From the NCBI GenBank assembly GCA_021771635.1, contig JAETOQ010000014.1, positions 1 to 45,619 on the forward strand: a stretch of 45,619 nucleotides of DNA. The letters run 5' to 3'. Within the stretch, counting starts at the first letter, position 1. Each line of letters starts with the position of its first letter. Below are positions 33,595-41,033 of the stretch, piece after piece. This stretch comes from Oscillospiraceae bacterium. Lineage in GTDB: Bacteria; Bacillota; Clostridia; Oscillospirales; Oscillospiraceae. The position numbers and the translations under genes were made by a program. A model generated the notes under the pieces. That model had not been told where the DNA came from and ran no database searches. It saw only the letters and a program-made list of their open reading frames with translations.

Positions 33595-33760
33595 AAGAAC
33601 CTGCATTTATAACCGGGGAATGCTGGATGGGCAAGGATTTTTCCCGCCAGACAAGGAGATTTTTCGCAGCCATACTGACGTATGGCAAGGGAAAGCGACG
33701 CAGTATGGCGGGAAAAAGACCGCCCAGGCGGCGTTCAACGGCTATGAATACAGGTTCTAA
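33595..33760 (+). mobile_element. MITE-like repeat, family A, full copy 2 (166 bp)
   Basis: Starts AAGAACCTGCATTTATAACC and ends GGCTATGAATACAGGTTCTAA, giving imperfect inverted ends of ~14 bp. Inside is a 7-bp stem GCCATAC/GTATGGC with a 4-nt loop. It is nearly identical to 36099-36264, same length and same orientation. No target-site duplication is evident. A frame of ~60 codons is open in all copies but has no ribosome site of its own. It ends 20 bp before the arsR-type gene and may carry its promoter or a processing site. Confidence 0.92.
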
Positions 33761-33780
33761 ACCAAAAGGGAGGCGTCCGG

Positions 33781-34158
33781 ATGGAGGCATGCGCGGAATG
33801 TGTGGAGATGCGGACGGCGCTGGCGGAGGAATTCCGGGGACTGCAGGGGCTGTTCGCGGCATTGGGAGACGAGACACGGCAGCGGATCTTTCTGACGCTG
33901 CTGGAGAGCGAGCAGGTGGGGCTGCGGGTGGGAGAGCTGACGGAGCGGACGCATCTCAGCCGTCCGGCGGTGTCCCACCACCTGCGCGTCCTGCGGGAGG
34001 CGGGGGCCGTCCGCGTACACAGGGAGGGGACACGGAACTACTATTATCCCAACGCGGACGCGGAGCAGTGGAAAAAACTGCGGACGCTGGCGGAGCACAC
34101 CTGCGCGGTGATGCGCAGTGCCGCTGAGGCGGGATATCCCAATCTGAAGGAGGAGTGA
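33781..34158 (+). CDS. ArsR-family transcriptional regulator
   Basis: A 125-residue winged-helix repressor. The DNA-binding core is visible in ALGDETRQRIFLTLLESEQVGLRVGELTERTHLSRPAVSHHLRVLREAGAVRVHREGTRNYYY. An N-terminal MEACAECVEM contributes two cysteines; they are not in the usual ArsR/CadC metal-site context (no ELCVCD on helix 3), so the signal may be redox or an organic compound rather than arsenic. AGGGAGG precedes the ATG. It overlaps or abuts the nitroreductase-like gene, which is its likely target. Confidence 0.92.
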   Translation: MEACAECVEMRTALAEEFRGLQGLFAALGDETRQRIFLTLLESEQVGLRVGELTERTHLSRPAVSHHLRVLREAGAVRVHREGTRNYYYPNADAEQWKKLRTLAEHTCAVMRSAAEAGYPNLKEE

Positions 34159-34163
34159 CCGAT

Positions 34164-34829
34164 ATGGAACTGTTGGAAGCGATGAAGCGCCGCCACTCCG
34201 TGCGGCAGTACACAGACCGGCCCATCCCGGCGGAGGTCCTGGCGGAGCTGGAAGCGGAGGCCGCCGCCTGCAGCCGGGAGGGGAGCCTGCATATTCAGCT
34301 GGTGACCGATGAGCCGGACGCCTTTCAGGGCATCCTGGCCCACTACGGCAAGTTCAGCGGCGTCCGAAATTACCTGGCGCTGGCCGGCCCCAAGGGGCCG
34401 GACCTGGACGAAAAACTGGGCTATTATGGTGAGCGGCTGGTGCTGAGAGCCGCACAGCTGGGCTTGGACAGCTGCTGGGTGGCCCTGACCTTTCGGAAGG
34501 GGAAGTGCCGCTGCACCGTGGCACCGGGGGAGAAACTGGTCTGCGTGGCGGCACTGGGCTATGGCGTGACGCACGGCGTTCCCCACAGGAGCAGGCCCAT
34601 GGAGGACCTGTGCCGGGTGGAAGGAGAGATGCCCGACTGGTTCCGCGCCGGGATGGAGGCAGCGCTTCTGGCTCCCACCGCCACCAATCAGCAGAAGTTC
34701 CTGCTGACGCTGGAGGGGAACGCGGTCAAGGCGGAGTCTACCGGCGGGTTCTACTCCAAGGTGGATCTGGGCATTGTGAAGTACCACTTTGAGGCCGGCG
34801 CCGGCAAAGACCATTTTACTTGGAAATAG
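34164..34829 (+). CDS. Nitroreductase-family flavoprotein
   Basis: A 221-residue nitroreductase-fold protein. MELLEAMKRRHSVRQYTDRPI is the typical N-terminal FMN-binding segment (R-x-S-x-R), and YGERLVLRAAQLGLDSCWVAL is the second. The C-terminal half (EAALLAPTATNQQKFLLTLEGN) matches the clostridial subgroup sometimes called putative TM nitroreductase, although no membrane helix is seen. It would use NAD(P)H and FMN to reduce nitro or quinone compounds. The ATG at 34164 lies 10 nt after GGAGGAG; a GTG at 34155 overlaps the arsR stop. Cotranscribed with the ArsR gene. Confidence 0.88.
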   Translation: MELLEAMKRRHSVRQYTDRPIPAEVLAELEAEAAACSREGSLHIQLVTDEPDAFQGILAHYGKFSGVRNYLALAGPKGPDLDEKLGYYGERLVLRAAQLGLDSCWVALTFRKGKCRCTVAPGEKLVCVAALGYGVTHGVPHRSRPMEDLCRVEGEMPDWFRAGMEAALLAPTATNQQKFLLTLEGNAVKAESTGGFYSKVDLGIVKYHFEAGAGKDHFTWK

Positions 34830-34840
34830 AGAAAAAAGAG

Positions 34841-34889
34841 CGCGAAACGGGGTGCCGTGCGGAGATGCGGCGCCCTGTTTCGCGTTTTA
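34841..34889 (+). terminator. Terminator after the nitroreductase gene
   Basis: A 17-bp stem with two G-U wobbles, from CGCGAAACGGGG (34841) to CTGTTTCGCG (34884), followed by TTTTATT. The following 34890-35058 holds a 9-bp stem ACAACCACG/CGTGGTTGT at ~34899-34926 and nothing else recognised. Confidence 0.92.
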
Positions 34890-35059
34890 TTGTGTATTTA
34901 CAACCACGTGCTGTGCGCGTGGTTGTAAAAAGGTTTTACCTTTGAACAGAAAACGATTTAAGGCAGATGCTTCGTCGAAAAGTGTTATAGGCGTATACTT
35001 TTGCTGACCGGCCCTGAGATCCATTTCACATAAGCCTTTGATGCCGGGGAGCGGCCCTA

Positions 35060-35088
35060 TTGACAGGGAGTCCTCCTATAAATATAAT
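35060..35088 (+). promoter_or_regulatory. Consensus promoter of the lysR-type gene
   Basis: Consensus TTGACA (35060-35065), exactly 17 nt, consensus TATAAT (35083-35088). A GTCCT/AGGAC dyad follows downstream. The perfect hexamers suggest repression by its own product. Confidence 0.88.
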
Positions 35089-35123
35089 GAGTCCTAAACA
35101 GGACACAGGGCGGGAGAGGACGT

Positions 35124-36017
35124 ATGATCGAGACAAGACTTCTGCATTATTTTTTGACAGTAGCCCGGGAACAGAATATCACCAACGCGGCCAAGGCGCT
35201 GCATATCACACAGCCCACCCTGAGCCGTCAGATGGCGATGCTGGAAGAGGAGCTGGGAACAAGGCTCTTTATCCGGGACGGCCGTCCCCTCACTCTGACC
35301 GACGAGGGGCATCTGCTGCGGCGCAGGGCGGAGGAGATCCTGGAGCTGGTGGAAAAGACCCAGGCGGAGGTGGCCTCCCACGAGGAGCAGGTAGAGGGGA
35401 CCGTGTCCATCGGCTGCGGCGAGCTGGCCTCGGTCAGGGTGCTGATGGACGTGATTGCGGATTTCTCCCAGCGGTATCCCCGGGTCGCCTTTGACGTCTA
35501 TACCGCCACTGCCGACCAGATCAAGCGCCGCATGGATGACGGCCTGACGGATATCGGCCTGCTGCTGGAGCCGGTGGACATGGAGCGCTATGAACACATC
35601 CGAATGCCCATCCGGGAGCGCTGGGCGGCTGTGATGCCCGCCGGTGTGCCGCTGGCCAGACGGAAGCATGTGACCGCCAGGGATCTGGCGGATATTCCGG
35701 TCATTCTGCCCAGCCGGCAGAAAGTCTATGATGAGGTAGTCAGCTGGTTTGGAAGTGCCTATGAGAGTATGCAGGTCATCGGCGTCAGCAACCTGGGCAC
35801 CAACGCCGCCATGATGGTCCGGGCCGGGCTTGGATACGCCCTGATCGTGGAGGGAGCCCTGCCGTTCTTAAAGAAGAGCGAGGTCTGCATGGTGCCGTTA
35901 TACCCGGAACTGACGGCCACATCGGTGCTGGCGTGGAAGCGTAGACAGCCGTTCTCCACTGCCACCAGCCGTTTTTTGGAACACGCAAAATGCTCTTTGA
36001 GCATGAAACGGGCATAG
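35124..36017 (+). CDS. LysR-family transcriptional regulator
   Basis: A 297-residue LysR regulator. The N-terminal winged helix is classical: LLHYFLTVAREQNITNAAKALHITQPTLSRQMAMLEEELGTRLFIRDGR. The effector domain (~90-290) is a periplasmic-binding-protein-like fold (GTVSIGCGELASVRVLMDVIADFSQRYPRVAFDVYT). GGGAGAGGA precedes the ATG. The effector is unknown. It stands before a set of redox genes on the same strand (cupin, flavodoxin), with a separate promoter at 36028-36057, which may be its target. Confidence 0.94.
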   Translation: MIETRLLHYFLTVAREQNITNAAKALHITQPTLSRQMAMLEEELGTRLFIRDGRPLTLTDEGHLLRRRAEEILELVEKTQAEVASHEEQVEGTVSIGCGELASVRVLMDVIADFSQRYPRVAFDVYTATADQIKRRMDDGLTDIGLLLEPVDMERYEHIRMPIRERWAAVMPAGVPLARRKHVTARDLADIPVILPSRQKVYDEVVSWFGSAYESMQVIGVSNLGTNAAMMVRAGLGYALIVEGALPFLKKSEVCMVPLYPELTATSVLAWKRRQPFSTATSRFLEHAKCSLSMKRA

Positions 36018-36027
36018 AAAATAGGTA

Positions 36028-36057
36028 TTCGACATAATAAGGGGCGACCTCTATAAT
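36028..36057 (+). promoter_or_regulatory. Promoter between lysR-type gene and repeat copy 3
   Basis: TTCGAC (36028-36033), 18-nt spacer, TATAAT (36052-36057). It reads through repeat copy 3 toward the cupin and flavodoxin genes. Confidence 0.6.
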
Positions 36058-36098
36058 AAGCGTATCGGAAGAGCGGTTCCGGTGCGCTTTCTTTTTTT

Positions 36099-36264
36099 AA
36101 GAACCTGTATTCACAACCGGGAAATGCCGGATGGACGAGGATTTTTATTGTTAGACAAGGAGATTTTTCGCAGCCATACTGACGTATGGCAAGGGAAAGC
36201 GACGCAGTATGGCGGGAAAAAGACCGCCCAGACGGCGTTCAACGGCTATGAATACAGGTTCTAA
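36099..36264 (+). mobile_element. MITE-like repeat, family A, full copy 3 (166 bp)
   Basis: Starts AAGAACCTGTATTCACAACC and ends GGCTATGAATACAGGTTCTAA; the end arms AGAACCTGTATTCA and TGAATACAGGTTCT are a perfect 14-bp inverted repeat. It differs from copy 2 mainly in the 5' third. With copy 2 in direct orientation it flanks the ArsR-nitroreductase-LysR block. It inserted between a promoter and the remnant of an aldo/keto reductase gene. Confidence 0.93.
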
Positions 36265-36289
36265 TATTTTTCTGAAAGGATGGGGGAGC

Positions 36290-36402
36290 ATGATACTTGA
36301 AGCGCTCTATATGCTGTCCAACGGCATTCCCCGGGGGAGCTGCTCGTCACCACCAAGCTGGCCGCTGAGGCCAAACCCTACAATCGGGCGGCAGCGTGTG
36401 CG
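36290..36402 (+). pseudogene. Remnant of an aldo/keto reductase gene
   Basis: ATG at 36290 with a GGGGGAG site starts MILEALYMLSNGIP, like the first residues of aldo/keto reductases. After a break and frame change, the sequence continues GELLVTTKLAAEAKPYNRAA, which matches the later family segment around the catalytic lysine (...ELFVTTKL...). About 50 residues between the two are missing. The second frame runs on without a stop into the cupin start. This is an internally deleted gene. Confidence 0.6.
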
Positions 36403-36432
36403 ATATCTGGTAAAAAACAAGGAGGATTGAAC

Positions 36433-36840
36433 ATGGACGAATTCAAGGATATTTTCCCTCGCGGAGGGGAGAACACTGCCTTTGCTCAGTATTTCGTGGG
36501 GCAGAGCTATCTGAATATGCTCTCTCTGGAGCAGGTGGCCATCGGCAATGTGACCTTTGAGCCGGGCTGCCGCAACAACTGGCACATCCACCACGCCAGG
36601 TCCGGCGGCGGACAGATCCTGCTGGTGACCTCCGGCCGGGGCTATTATCAGGAGTGGGGCAAGCCTGCACGGGAACTCCGCCCCGGCGACGTGGTGAATA
36701 TCCCCGCCGGAGTCAAGCACTGGCACGGCGCGGCTCCGGACAGCTGGTTTGCCCATCTGGCGGTGGAGGTCCCCGGGGAGGAGACCAGAAATGAGTGGTG
36801 CGAGCCGGTGTCCGACGCGGACTACGGCAGGCTGAAATGA
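36433..36840 (+). CDS. Small single-domain cupin protein
   Basis: A 135-residue cupin. The metal site is well formed: HIHHARSGGGQILLVTSGRGYYQ gives the first motif (two His and a Gln/Glu position) and PGDVVNIPAGVKHWHGA the second with its histidine. Members of this group occur beside flavodoxins, carboxymuconolactone decarboxylases and aldo/keto reductases in Clostridia; the reaction is not established. AAGGAGG lies 8 nt before the ATG. The flavodoxin gene follows by 3 nt. Confidence 0.9.
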   Translation: MDEFKDIFPRGGENTAFAQYFVGQSYLNMLSLEQVAIGNVTFEPGCRNNWHIHHARSGGGQILLVTSGRGYYQEWGKPARELRPGDVVNIPAGVKHWHGAAPDSWFAHLAVEVPGEETRNEWCEPVSDADYGRLK

Positions 36841-36843
36841 GGA

Positions 36844-37326
36844 ATGACCGTGAGAGCCATTGAGGTCTATTATTCCCTCGGCGGAAACACCCGCCGGGTG
36901 GCCCGGCAGCTTCAAAGGGCCACCGGCGCCGATCTGGCGGAGATCAAAACGGTCAAACCCTACACCGGCAGCTATGACGACGTGGTAGGGCAGGGTCAAC
37001 GGGAGGTGAACAGCGGCTTTCTGCCGGAGCTCCAGCCGATGGAGGTGGATCTGGATCGATACGATACCGTCATTCTGGGCACCCCCGTGTGGTGGTATAC
37101 CTTTGCCCCGGCCATGAACAGCTTTCTGCGCAGCACGGACCTGTCTGGAAAAACAGTGTATCCCTTTGCCACCAACGGCGGATGGCTGGGCCATACTCTC
37201 CGGGATTTTGCCAGGGCCTGTCCCGGCGCCAAGGTGGCCCTGGGACTGAACGTCCGCTTCAACGGCAGCCGGCAGCTCACCGCTGACCGCGACATTCTAA
37301 ACTGGGCGCAGACGATCCAAGCATAA
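36844..37326 (+). CDS. Flavodoxin-like protein
   Basis: A 160-residue FMN-binding electron carrier. The N-terminal phosphate loop is YYSLGGNTRRVA, the isoalloxazine-side loop is VILGTPVWWYTFAPAMNSFL, and YPFATNGGWLGHT follows, as in the clostridial flavodoxin family. It probably hands electrons to the nearby reductases. A GTG at 36850 has a better-spaced GAGGA ribosome site than the ATG at 36844, so the true start may be two codons later. It ends before a bidirectional terminator. Confidence 0.9.
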   Translation: MTVRAIEVYYSLGGNTRRVARQLQRATGADLAEIKTVKPYTGSYDDVVGQGQREVNSGFLPELQPMEVDLDRYDTVILGTPVWWYTFAPAMNSFLRSTDLSGKTVYPFATNGGWLGHTLRDFARACPGAKVALGLNVRFNGSRQLTADRDILNWAQTIQA

Positions 37327-37344
37327 CATCTGGGGGACATAAGG

Positions 37345-37375
37345 AGAGCGCCGGAGGGTGTTCCTCCGGCGCTCT
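37345..37375. terminator. Terminator between flavodoxin and MerR genes
   Basis: AGAGCGCCGGAGG/CCTCCGGCGCTCT, perfect 13-bp stem with 5-nt loop, lying between convergent genes and probably serving both; only short T-runs follow. Confidence 0.82.
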
Positions 37376-37382
37376 GGCAGTT

Positions 37383-37832
37383 TTACTCCGGCTTTGGCAG
37401 CTGGCGCAGGGCTGCCCGGTACGGCTCCGGGATCTCCTCCAGAGGCATGTTCCGCACCGCATCGCTGGTCCCGGACCGCAGGGCGGTCTCGTAATACCAG
37501 CACTTGAAGTCCAGCATATCCAGCGTTCTTTGCAGCTCGGCCATCTGGGTCCGGACCGCCTCCCGCTGGCGGGAGAGCAGCTGTAAACGGGGTTCCATGG
37601 TCTCATCTCCCCGCATAGCCATGTCGATATAGACGCGGATATCCCGCAGGGACATCCCAGTCTTCTTCATGCACTCGATGGTCTGGAGCCACTCGTAGTC
37701 CTTCTCCTGGAACATCCGCCTCCCGCCGGGAGAGCGCTCCACAAAGGGGAGCAGCCCCTCCTTGTCATAATAGCGCAGGGTGGAGGCCGGAACTCCCAGC
37801 AGCTTTGCCATTTCGCCCACGGTATACACCAT
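37383..37832 (-). CDS. MerR-family transcriptional regulator
   Basis: A 149-residue MerR protein: winged helix MVYTVGEMAKLLGVPASTLRYYDKEGLLPFVERSPGGRRMF, second recognition part LQTIECMKKTGMSLRDIRVYIDMAMRGD, then a dimer helix (MEPRLQLLSRQREAVRTQMAELQRTLDML). The short C-terminal tail has one cysteine (DFKCWYYE), so the signal is not an obvious metal. It is divergent from the FMN-reductase gene, whose promoter has the 19-nt spacer that MerR proteins activate. Subfamily members of this type often control oxidoreductases responding to electrophiles. Confidence 0.93.
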   Translation of the reverse strand: MVYTVGEMAKLLGVPASTLRYYDKEGLLPFVERSPGGRRMFQEKDYEWLQTIECMKKTGMSLRDIRVYIDMAMRGDETMEPRLQLLSRQREAVRTQMAELQRTLDMLDFKCWYYETALRSGTSDAVRNMPLEEIPEPYRAALRQLPKPE

Positions 37833-37867
37833 AAGAACACGTCCTTAAAAGTTTTTTCAAAGACCTC

Positions 37868-37898
37868 TTGACTTAAAGCTGAGTTTAACTTGTATGAT
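37868..37898 (+). promoter_or_regulatory. MerR-type promoter (19-nt spacer) of the FMN-reductase gene
   Basis: TTGACT (37868-37873) and TATGAT (37893-37898) with a 19-nt spacer that holds the dyad TTAAA-N6-TTTAA. It lies in the divergent region with the MerR gene and reads toward the reductase. Confidence 0.8.
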
Positions 37899-37970
37899 GA
37901 ACATGTACTTTAGGAAAAGGATAGCCTGTATAGTCAAATTTGTCAACCAAATAAATTGGAGGATATGAAA

Positions 37971-38510
37971 ATGAGCAAAAAGGTACTGATCCTGTCCGGC
38001 AGCCCCCGCAGGGGCGGAAACTCCGACCTGCTGTGCGACGAGTTTCTGCGGGGGGCGGCGGAGGCCGGCAATCAGGCGGAAAAGATCTTTCTGCGCGACA
38101 GGAGGATCGCGCCCTGCAACGCCTGCTATTACTGCACCCAGAGCGGAGGCAGATGCGCCATCTCTGATGACATGGGGGAAGTTTTGGATAAAATGCAGGC
38201 CGCAGATGTGATCGTCATGGCGAGTCCGGTTTACTTCTACTCCATCGACGCACAGATGAAGGCCCTGATCGACCGCTGCGTGGCTCGCTGGACCAGCATT
38301 CCGGACAAGGAGTTTTACTACATCATGACCGCCGCCGAGGACAGCGAAACGGTGATGGACTGCACCTTGGAGTGCTTCCGGGGCTTTGCCGCCTGTCTGG
38401 ACGGCGCCAAGGAGATGGGCGTGATCCAGGCCAAAGGCGTCTACGAGGCGGGGGCCGTCCGGGCCACCGGGTACATGCAGCAGGCCTACGAGATGGGCCG
38501 GCGGGTGTAG
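37971..38510 (+). CDS. NAD(P)H-dependent FMN reductase / iron-sulfur flavoprotein-like
   Basis: A 179-residue flavodoxin-fold oxidoreductase. KVLILSGSPRRGGNSDLLCDEF binds the FMN phosphate; the CNACYYCTQSGGRC stretch is a cysteine-rich loop seen in the multimeric flavodoxin WrbA/iron-sulfur flavoprotein relatives; ASPVYFYSIDAQMKALIDRC closes the flavin site. The ATG at 37971 is 8 nt after GGAGG; an ATG at 37965 is too close. It heads a plus-strand unit with the carboxymuconolactone decarboxylase gene and is the probable target of the divergent MerR. Confidence 0.91.
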   Translation: MSKKVLILSGSPRRGGNSDLLCDEFLRGAAEAGNQAEKIFLRDRRIAPCNACYYCTQSGGRCAISDDMGEVLDKMQAADVIVMASPVYFYSIDAQMKALIDRCVARWTSIPDKEFYYIMTAAEDSETVMDCTLECFRGFAACLDGAKEMGVIQAKGVYEAGAVRATGYMQQAYEMGRRV

Positions 38511-38520
38511 GGAGGACGAT

Positions 38521-39282
38521 ATGGCGATCACAGAAGCCGCGAAGACATACCGCGAAAAAATGCTCCCAGGCAGTTGCTCCAGCCTGATGGATACAGATCC
38601 CGAGTTTGCGGAGCGGTTTTACAGCTTCGCCTATGACGAGGTGGTGAACCAGGACGATCTGGATGACCGCACCCGTTTGATGGCGATCCTGGCCGCCCTG
38701 ATGGGCTGTCAGGGTGCGGAGGAATTCCGGTGCCAGGTGGAGGCCGCTCTGAACCTCGGCGTGACACCGGTGGAGATCAAAGAGACCGTTTACCAGGGCG
38801 TGGCCTATCTGGGGATGGGCCGGGTGTCGCCTTTCCTGGAGGTAGTCAACCAGGTGCTGAAAGAGCGGGGAATTCCACTTCCCCTGGAGGGACAGGCCAC
38901 CACGACCATGGAGGACCGCCGGGAGGCGGGCACCCAGGTCCAGGTGGACATCTTCGGCGAGGGGATGCGGGATTTCTGGCAGTCCGGCCCGGAGGAGAGC
39001 CGCCACATCAACCGCTGGCTGGCGGCCAACTGCTTTGGAGACTACTACACCCGTACAGGGCTGACCTATCGGCAGCGGGAGATGATCACTTTCTGCTTCC
39101 TGGCGGCCCAGGGAGGCTGTGAGCCCCAGCTCATCAGCCATGCCGCCGCCAACATGAGGATCGGGAACGACAGGGCGTTTTTGATCAAAGTGATCTCCCA
39201 ATGCCTGCCTTACATCGGCTATCCCCGGAGCCTGAACGCCCTGCGGTGCGTCAATGAGGCGGCGGAAAGGAGCCAGGCATGA
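38521..39282 (+). CDS. Carboxymuconolactone decarboxylase-family protein, two domains
   Basis: A 253-residue protein with two tandem CMD/AhpD-type helical domains (~30-110 and ~145-235). The first carries LMGCQGAEEFRCQVEAALNLGVTPVEIKETVYQGVAYLGMGRV, the second REMITFCFLAAQGGCEPQLISHAAANMRIGNDRAFLIKVISQCLPYIGYPRSLNAL. The usual AhpD CxxC is absent; the single cysteines in each domain do not form that pair, so peroxidase activity is doubtful. GGGAGGAC precedes the ATG, 10 nt after the FMN-reductase stop. Confidence 0.9.
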   Translation: MAITEAAKTYREKMLPGSCSSLMDTDPEFAERFYSFAYDEVVNQDDLDDRTRLMAILAALMGCQGAEEFRCQVEAALNLGVTPVEIKETVYQGVAYLGMGRVSPFLEVVNQVLKERGIPLPLEGQATTTMEDRREAGTQVQVDIFGEGMRDFWQSGPEESRHINRWLAANCFGDYYTRTGLTYRQREMITFCFLAAQGGCEPQLISHAAANMRIGNDRAFLIKVISQCLPYIGYPRSLNALRCVNEAAERSQA

Positions 39283-39386
39283 AAGCAGAATATATGGCAA
39301 TGATGGGATTGCAGGCATTTATTGCCTGCTGTGTGTCAAAAGCCTTGGGGAGATCATCAGCATCAAAATCTAAGCGAGGAGAATAA
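39279..39386 (+). CDS. 35-codon ORF overlapping the decarboxylase stop
   Basis: Starts with ATG overlapping the preceding TGA (ATGA) and encodes MKAEYMAMMGLQAFIACCVS plus a basic tail. The overlap looks like an operon junction, so a longer gene may once have continued here; the sequence becomes AT-richer within it, at the border of the low-GC MATE segment. It may be a truncated gene. No function recognised. Confidence 0.35.
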   Translation: MKAEYMAMMGLQAFIACCVSKALGRSSASKSKRGE

Positions 39387-39395
39387 AGGCGAACG

Positions 39396-40742
39396 ATGGG
39401 GAATCCGGATTCAAACACAAAACCCTCTATGCTTACGGATTCCGTTTGGAAAAGCCTTGTTTTCTTTGCGGTTCCGTTGCTGCTGGGCAGTATTTTTCAA
39501 CAACTTTATAATACCGCTGATTCGCTTGTGGTTGGTAACTTTTTAGGCGATTCTGCTCTCGCCGCGGTAAGCTCTGCTGCAAATCTTATCAATCTGTTAG
39601 TTGATATGTTTATAGGACTTTTTACCGGTGCGGGAATATTGGTAGCAAACTACTACGGCAGCGGAAGGAAAGATAAGCTCTCCCACGCTGTCCAGACGAC
39701 CATTACCATCGGTTTTGCCGCTGGTATTTTGCTGACCGTAATCGGGAATGTGCTGACTCCGGTACTCCTCCGGTGGATGAATACACCGGAGGATGTAATG
39801 GCTAATTCGCTGGCTTATTTCAGAGTCTACTTTTCTGGCTCCCTTGCGTTTATTATGTATAACTGCTGTACAGGAATTTTACAAAACCTTGGCGATAGTG
39901 TACGGCCTCTGAAATACCTGATTTTGGCTTCGGCAACAAATATCATTCTGGATATTCTGTTTGTTGCGGTATTTCATTTGGGCGTAGGATCGACTGCTCT
40001 TGCAACGATTCTTTCACAAGGGTTAAGTGCCGTATTATGTTTTGTAAGGCTGTATCGCTCGCAGGAAATCTATGGATTTGATTTGAACAGGATATATCCG
40101 CGCAAAGACACGATTTCAGAAATACTTCACTTCGGAGTGCCGTCGAGTTTTCAAAACTGTATGATTGCTTTGTCCAATGTCGTTGTGCAGTCCGGTATCA
40201 ACCTTTTTGAAACACAGGCGATTGCGGGATGTGGTGCATGGTCTAAATTAGAAGGATTCGCACTTCTGCCGATTTTGAGTTTTACGATGGCACTCAGCAC
40301 TTTTGTGGGACAAAACAAAGGCGCTGGAAATCAGGAGCGAATCCGCAAAGGAACAAAGTTTGGAATTGTCTGCTGTGCAGCGATGTCTATTATCATCGGT
40401 ATTGTTTTATATATGTGCGCACCGTTACTTGTTGCACTTTTTAACAGAAATACAGAAGTAATTGCCTATGGAACCTTAAAGGCACGTTTTTCCGCACCGT
40501 TTTTCGTGCTGCTTGGAGTATCTAATTGTATAGGCGGGATACTCAGAGGAATTGGAAAAACAAAGACTTCTATGTTCATTTACTTAGGCTGTTGGTGTTT
40601 GGTGCGCATTGCGTTGATTCATGTAGGGTTAGCTTTTATGAAGGATATTCGGATTGTCCTGATCGCTTATCCGGTTACATGGCTGTTGAGTACAGTAATA
40701 TTCCTGTGGAGATATAAAAGGGATGTTTGGGCTGTAACATAA
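39396..40742 (+). CDS. MATE-family multidrug efflux transporter
   Basis: A 448-residue membrane protein with about twelve hydrophobic helices. The family start FFAVPLLLGSIFQQLYNTADSLVVGNFLGDSALAAV is clear, and the second half repeats the pattern (FGVPSSFQNCMIALSNVVVQSGINLFE). It exports cationic drugs or metabolites in exchange for Na+ or H+. Base composition is unlike its neighbours: sample lines have about 47% (39541-39600) and 37% (40381-40440) GC against about 67% for 38701-38760, and codons favour A/T ends. This points to recent horizontal acquisition. GCGAGGAG lies ~20 nt upstream, with little ribosome site immediately before the ATG. Confidence 0.95.
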   Translation: MGNPDSNTKPSMLTDSVWKSLVFFAVPLLLGSIFQQLYNTADSLVVGNFLGDSALAAVSSAANLINLLVDMFIGLFTGAGILVANYYGSGRKDKLSHAVQTTITIGFAAGILLTVIGNVLTPVLLRWMNTPEDVMANSLAYFRVYFSGSLAFIMYNCCTGILQNLGDSVRPLKYLILASATNIILDILFVAVFHLGVGSTALATILSQGLSAVLCFVRLYRSQEIYGFDLNRIYPRKDTISEILHFGVPSSFQNCMIALSNVVVQSGINLFETQAIAGCGAWSKLEGFALLPILSFTMALSTFVGQNKGAGNQERIRKGTKFGIVCCAAMSIIIGIVLYMCAPLLVALFNRNTEVIAYGTLKARFSAPFFVLLGVSNCIGGILRGIGKTKTSMFIYLGCWCLVRIALIHVGLAFMKDIRIVLIAYPVTWLLSTVIFLWRYKRDVWAVT

Positions 40743-40767
40743 AATAACGAAAATGAAGGTTTATCTT

Positions 40768-40952
40768 ATGAGCAAGAAACTTTTCGTGGCGTATTTTTCT
40801 GCAAGTGGTGTGACAGCATAGGCGGCATGGAAATTCTCAGAGTCTGTTCGTGCTGATCTTTTTGAAATTAAGCCGGAGTTCTCCACACCAGTGCGAATCT
40901 GAACTGGCTGGCTGCCGTTTCTCCGGAAGAGCTTCCAGTCCGAGGTGCGTGA
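40768..40952 (+). pseudogene. Decayed flavodoxin gene
   Basis: Begins MSKKLFVAYFSASGVTA, an intact flavodoxin phosphate loop, then hits a TAG in frame and continues AAWKFSESVRADLFEIKPE as in clostridial flavodoxins (...GADLFEIKPE...). After a frame change the segment ANLNWLAAVSPEELPVRGA follows and ends at TGA. Several stops and shifts make it non-functional. It starts 26 nt after the MATE stop. A second, intact flavodoxin is at 36844. Confidence 0.75.
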
Positions 40953-41033
40953 ATGAGTCCTGGGACTGGACGTGAACAGCTGAACATCCGGAGATGAAAT
41001 ACAACAAATACAATCTAACAGGAGGTCAAAGCA

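Noticed and set aside
33572..33760. About 60-codon frames through the family A repeats (also 12894-13100 and 36082-36264) as a conserved small protein
   Set aside because: The frame is open in all copies, but it includes the inverted ends, has no ribosome site and is truncated in copy 1. The repeat structure explains the similarity.
33781..34158. Arsenic-resistance regulator
   Set aside because: The helix-3 cysteine metal site of ArsR/CadC is not present and there is no arsenic transporter or reductase nearby.
38521..39282. AhpD-type peroxidase
   Set aside because: The CxxC redox pair of AhpD is absent in both domains, so only the broader carboxymuconolactone decarboxylase family is called.
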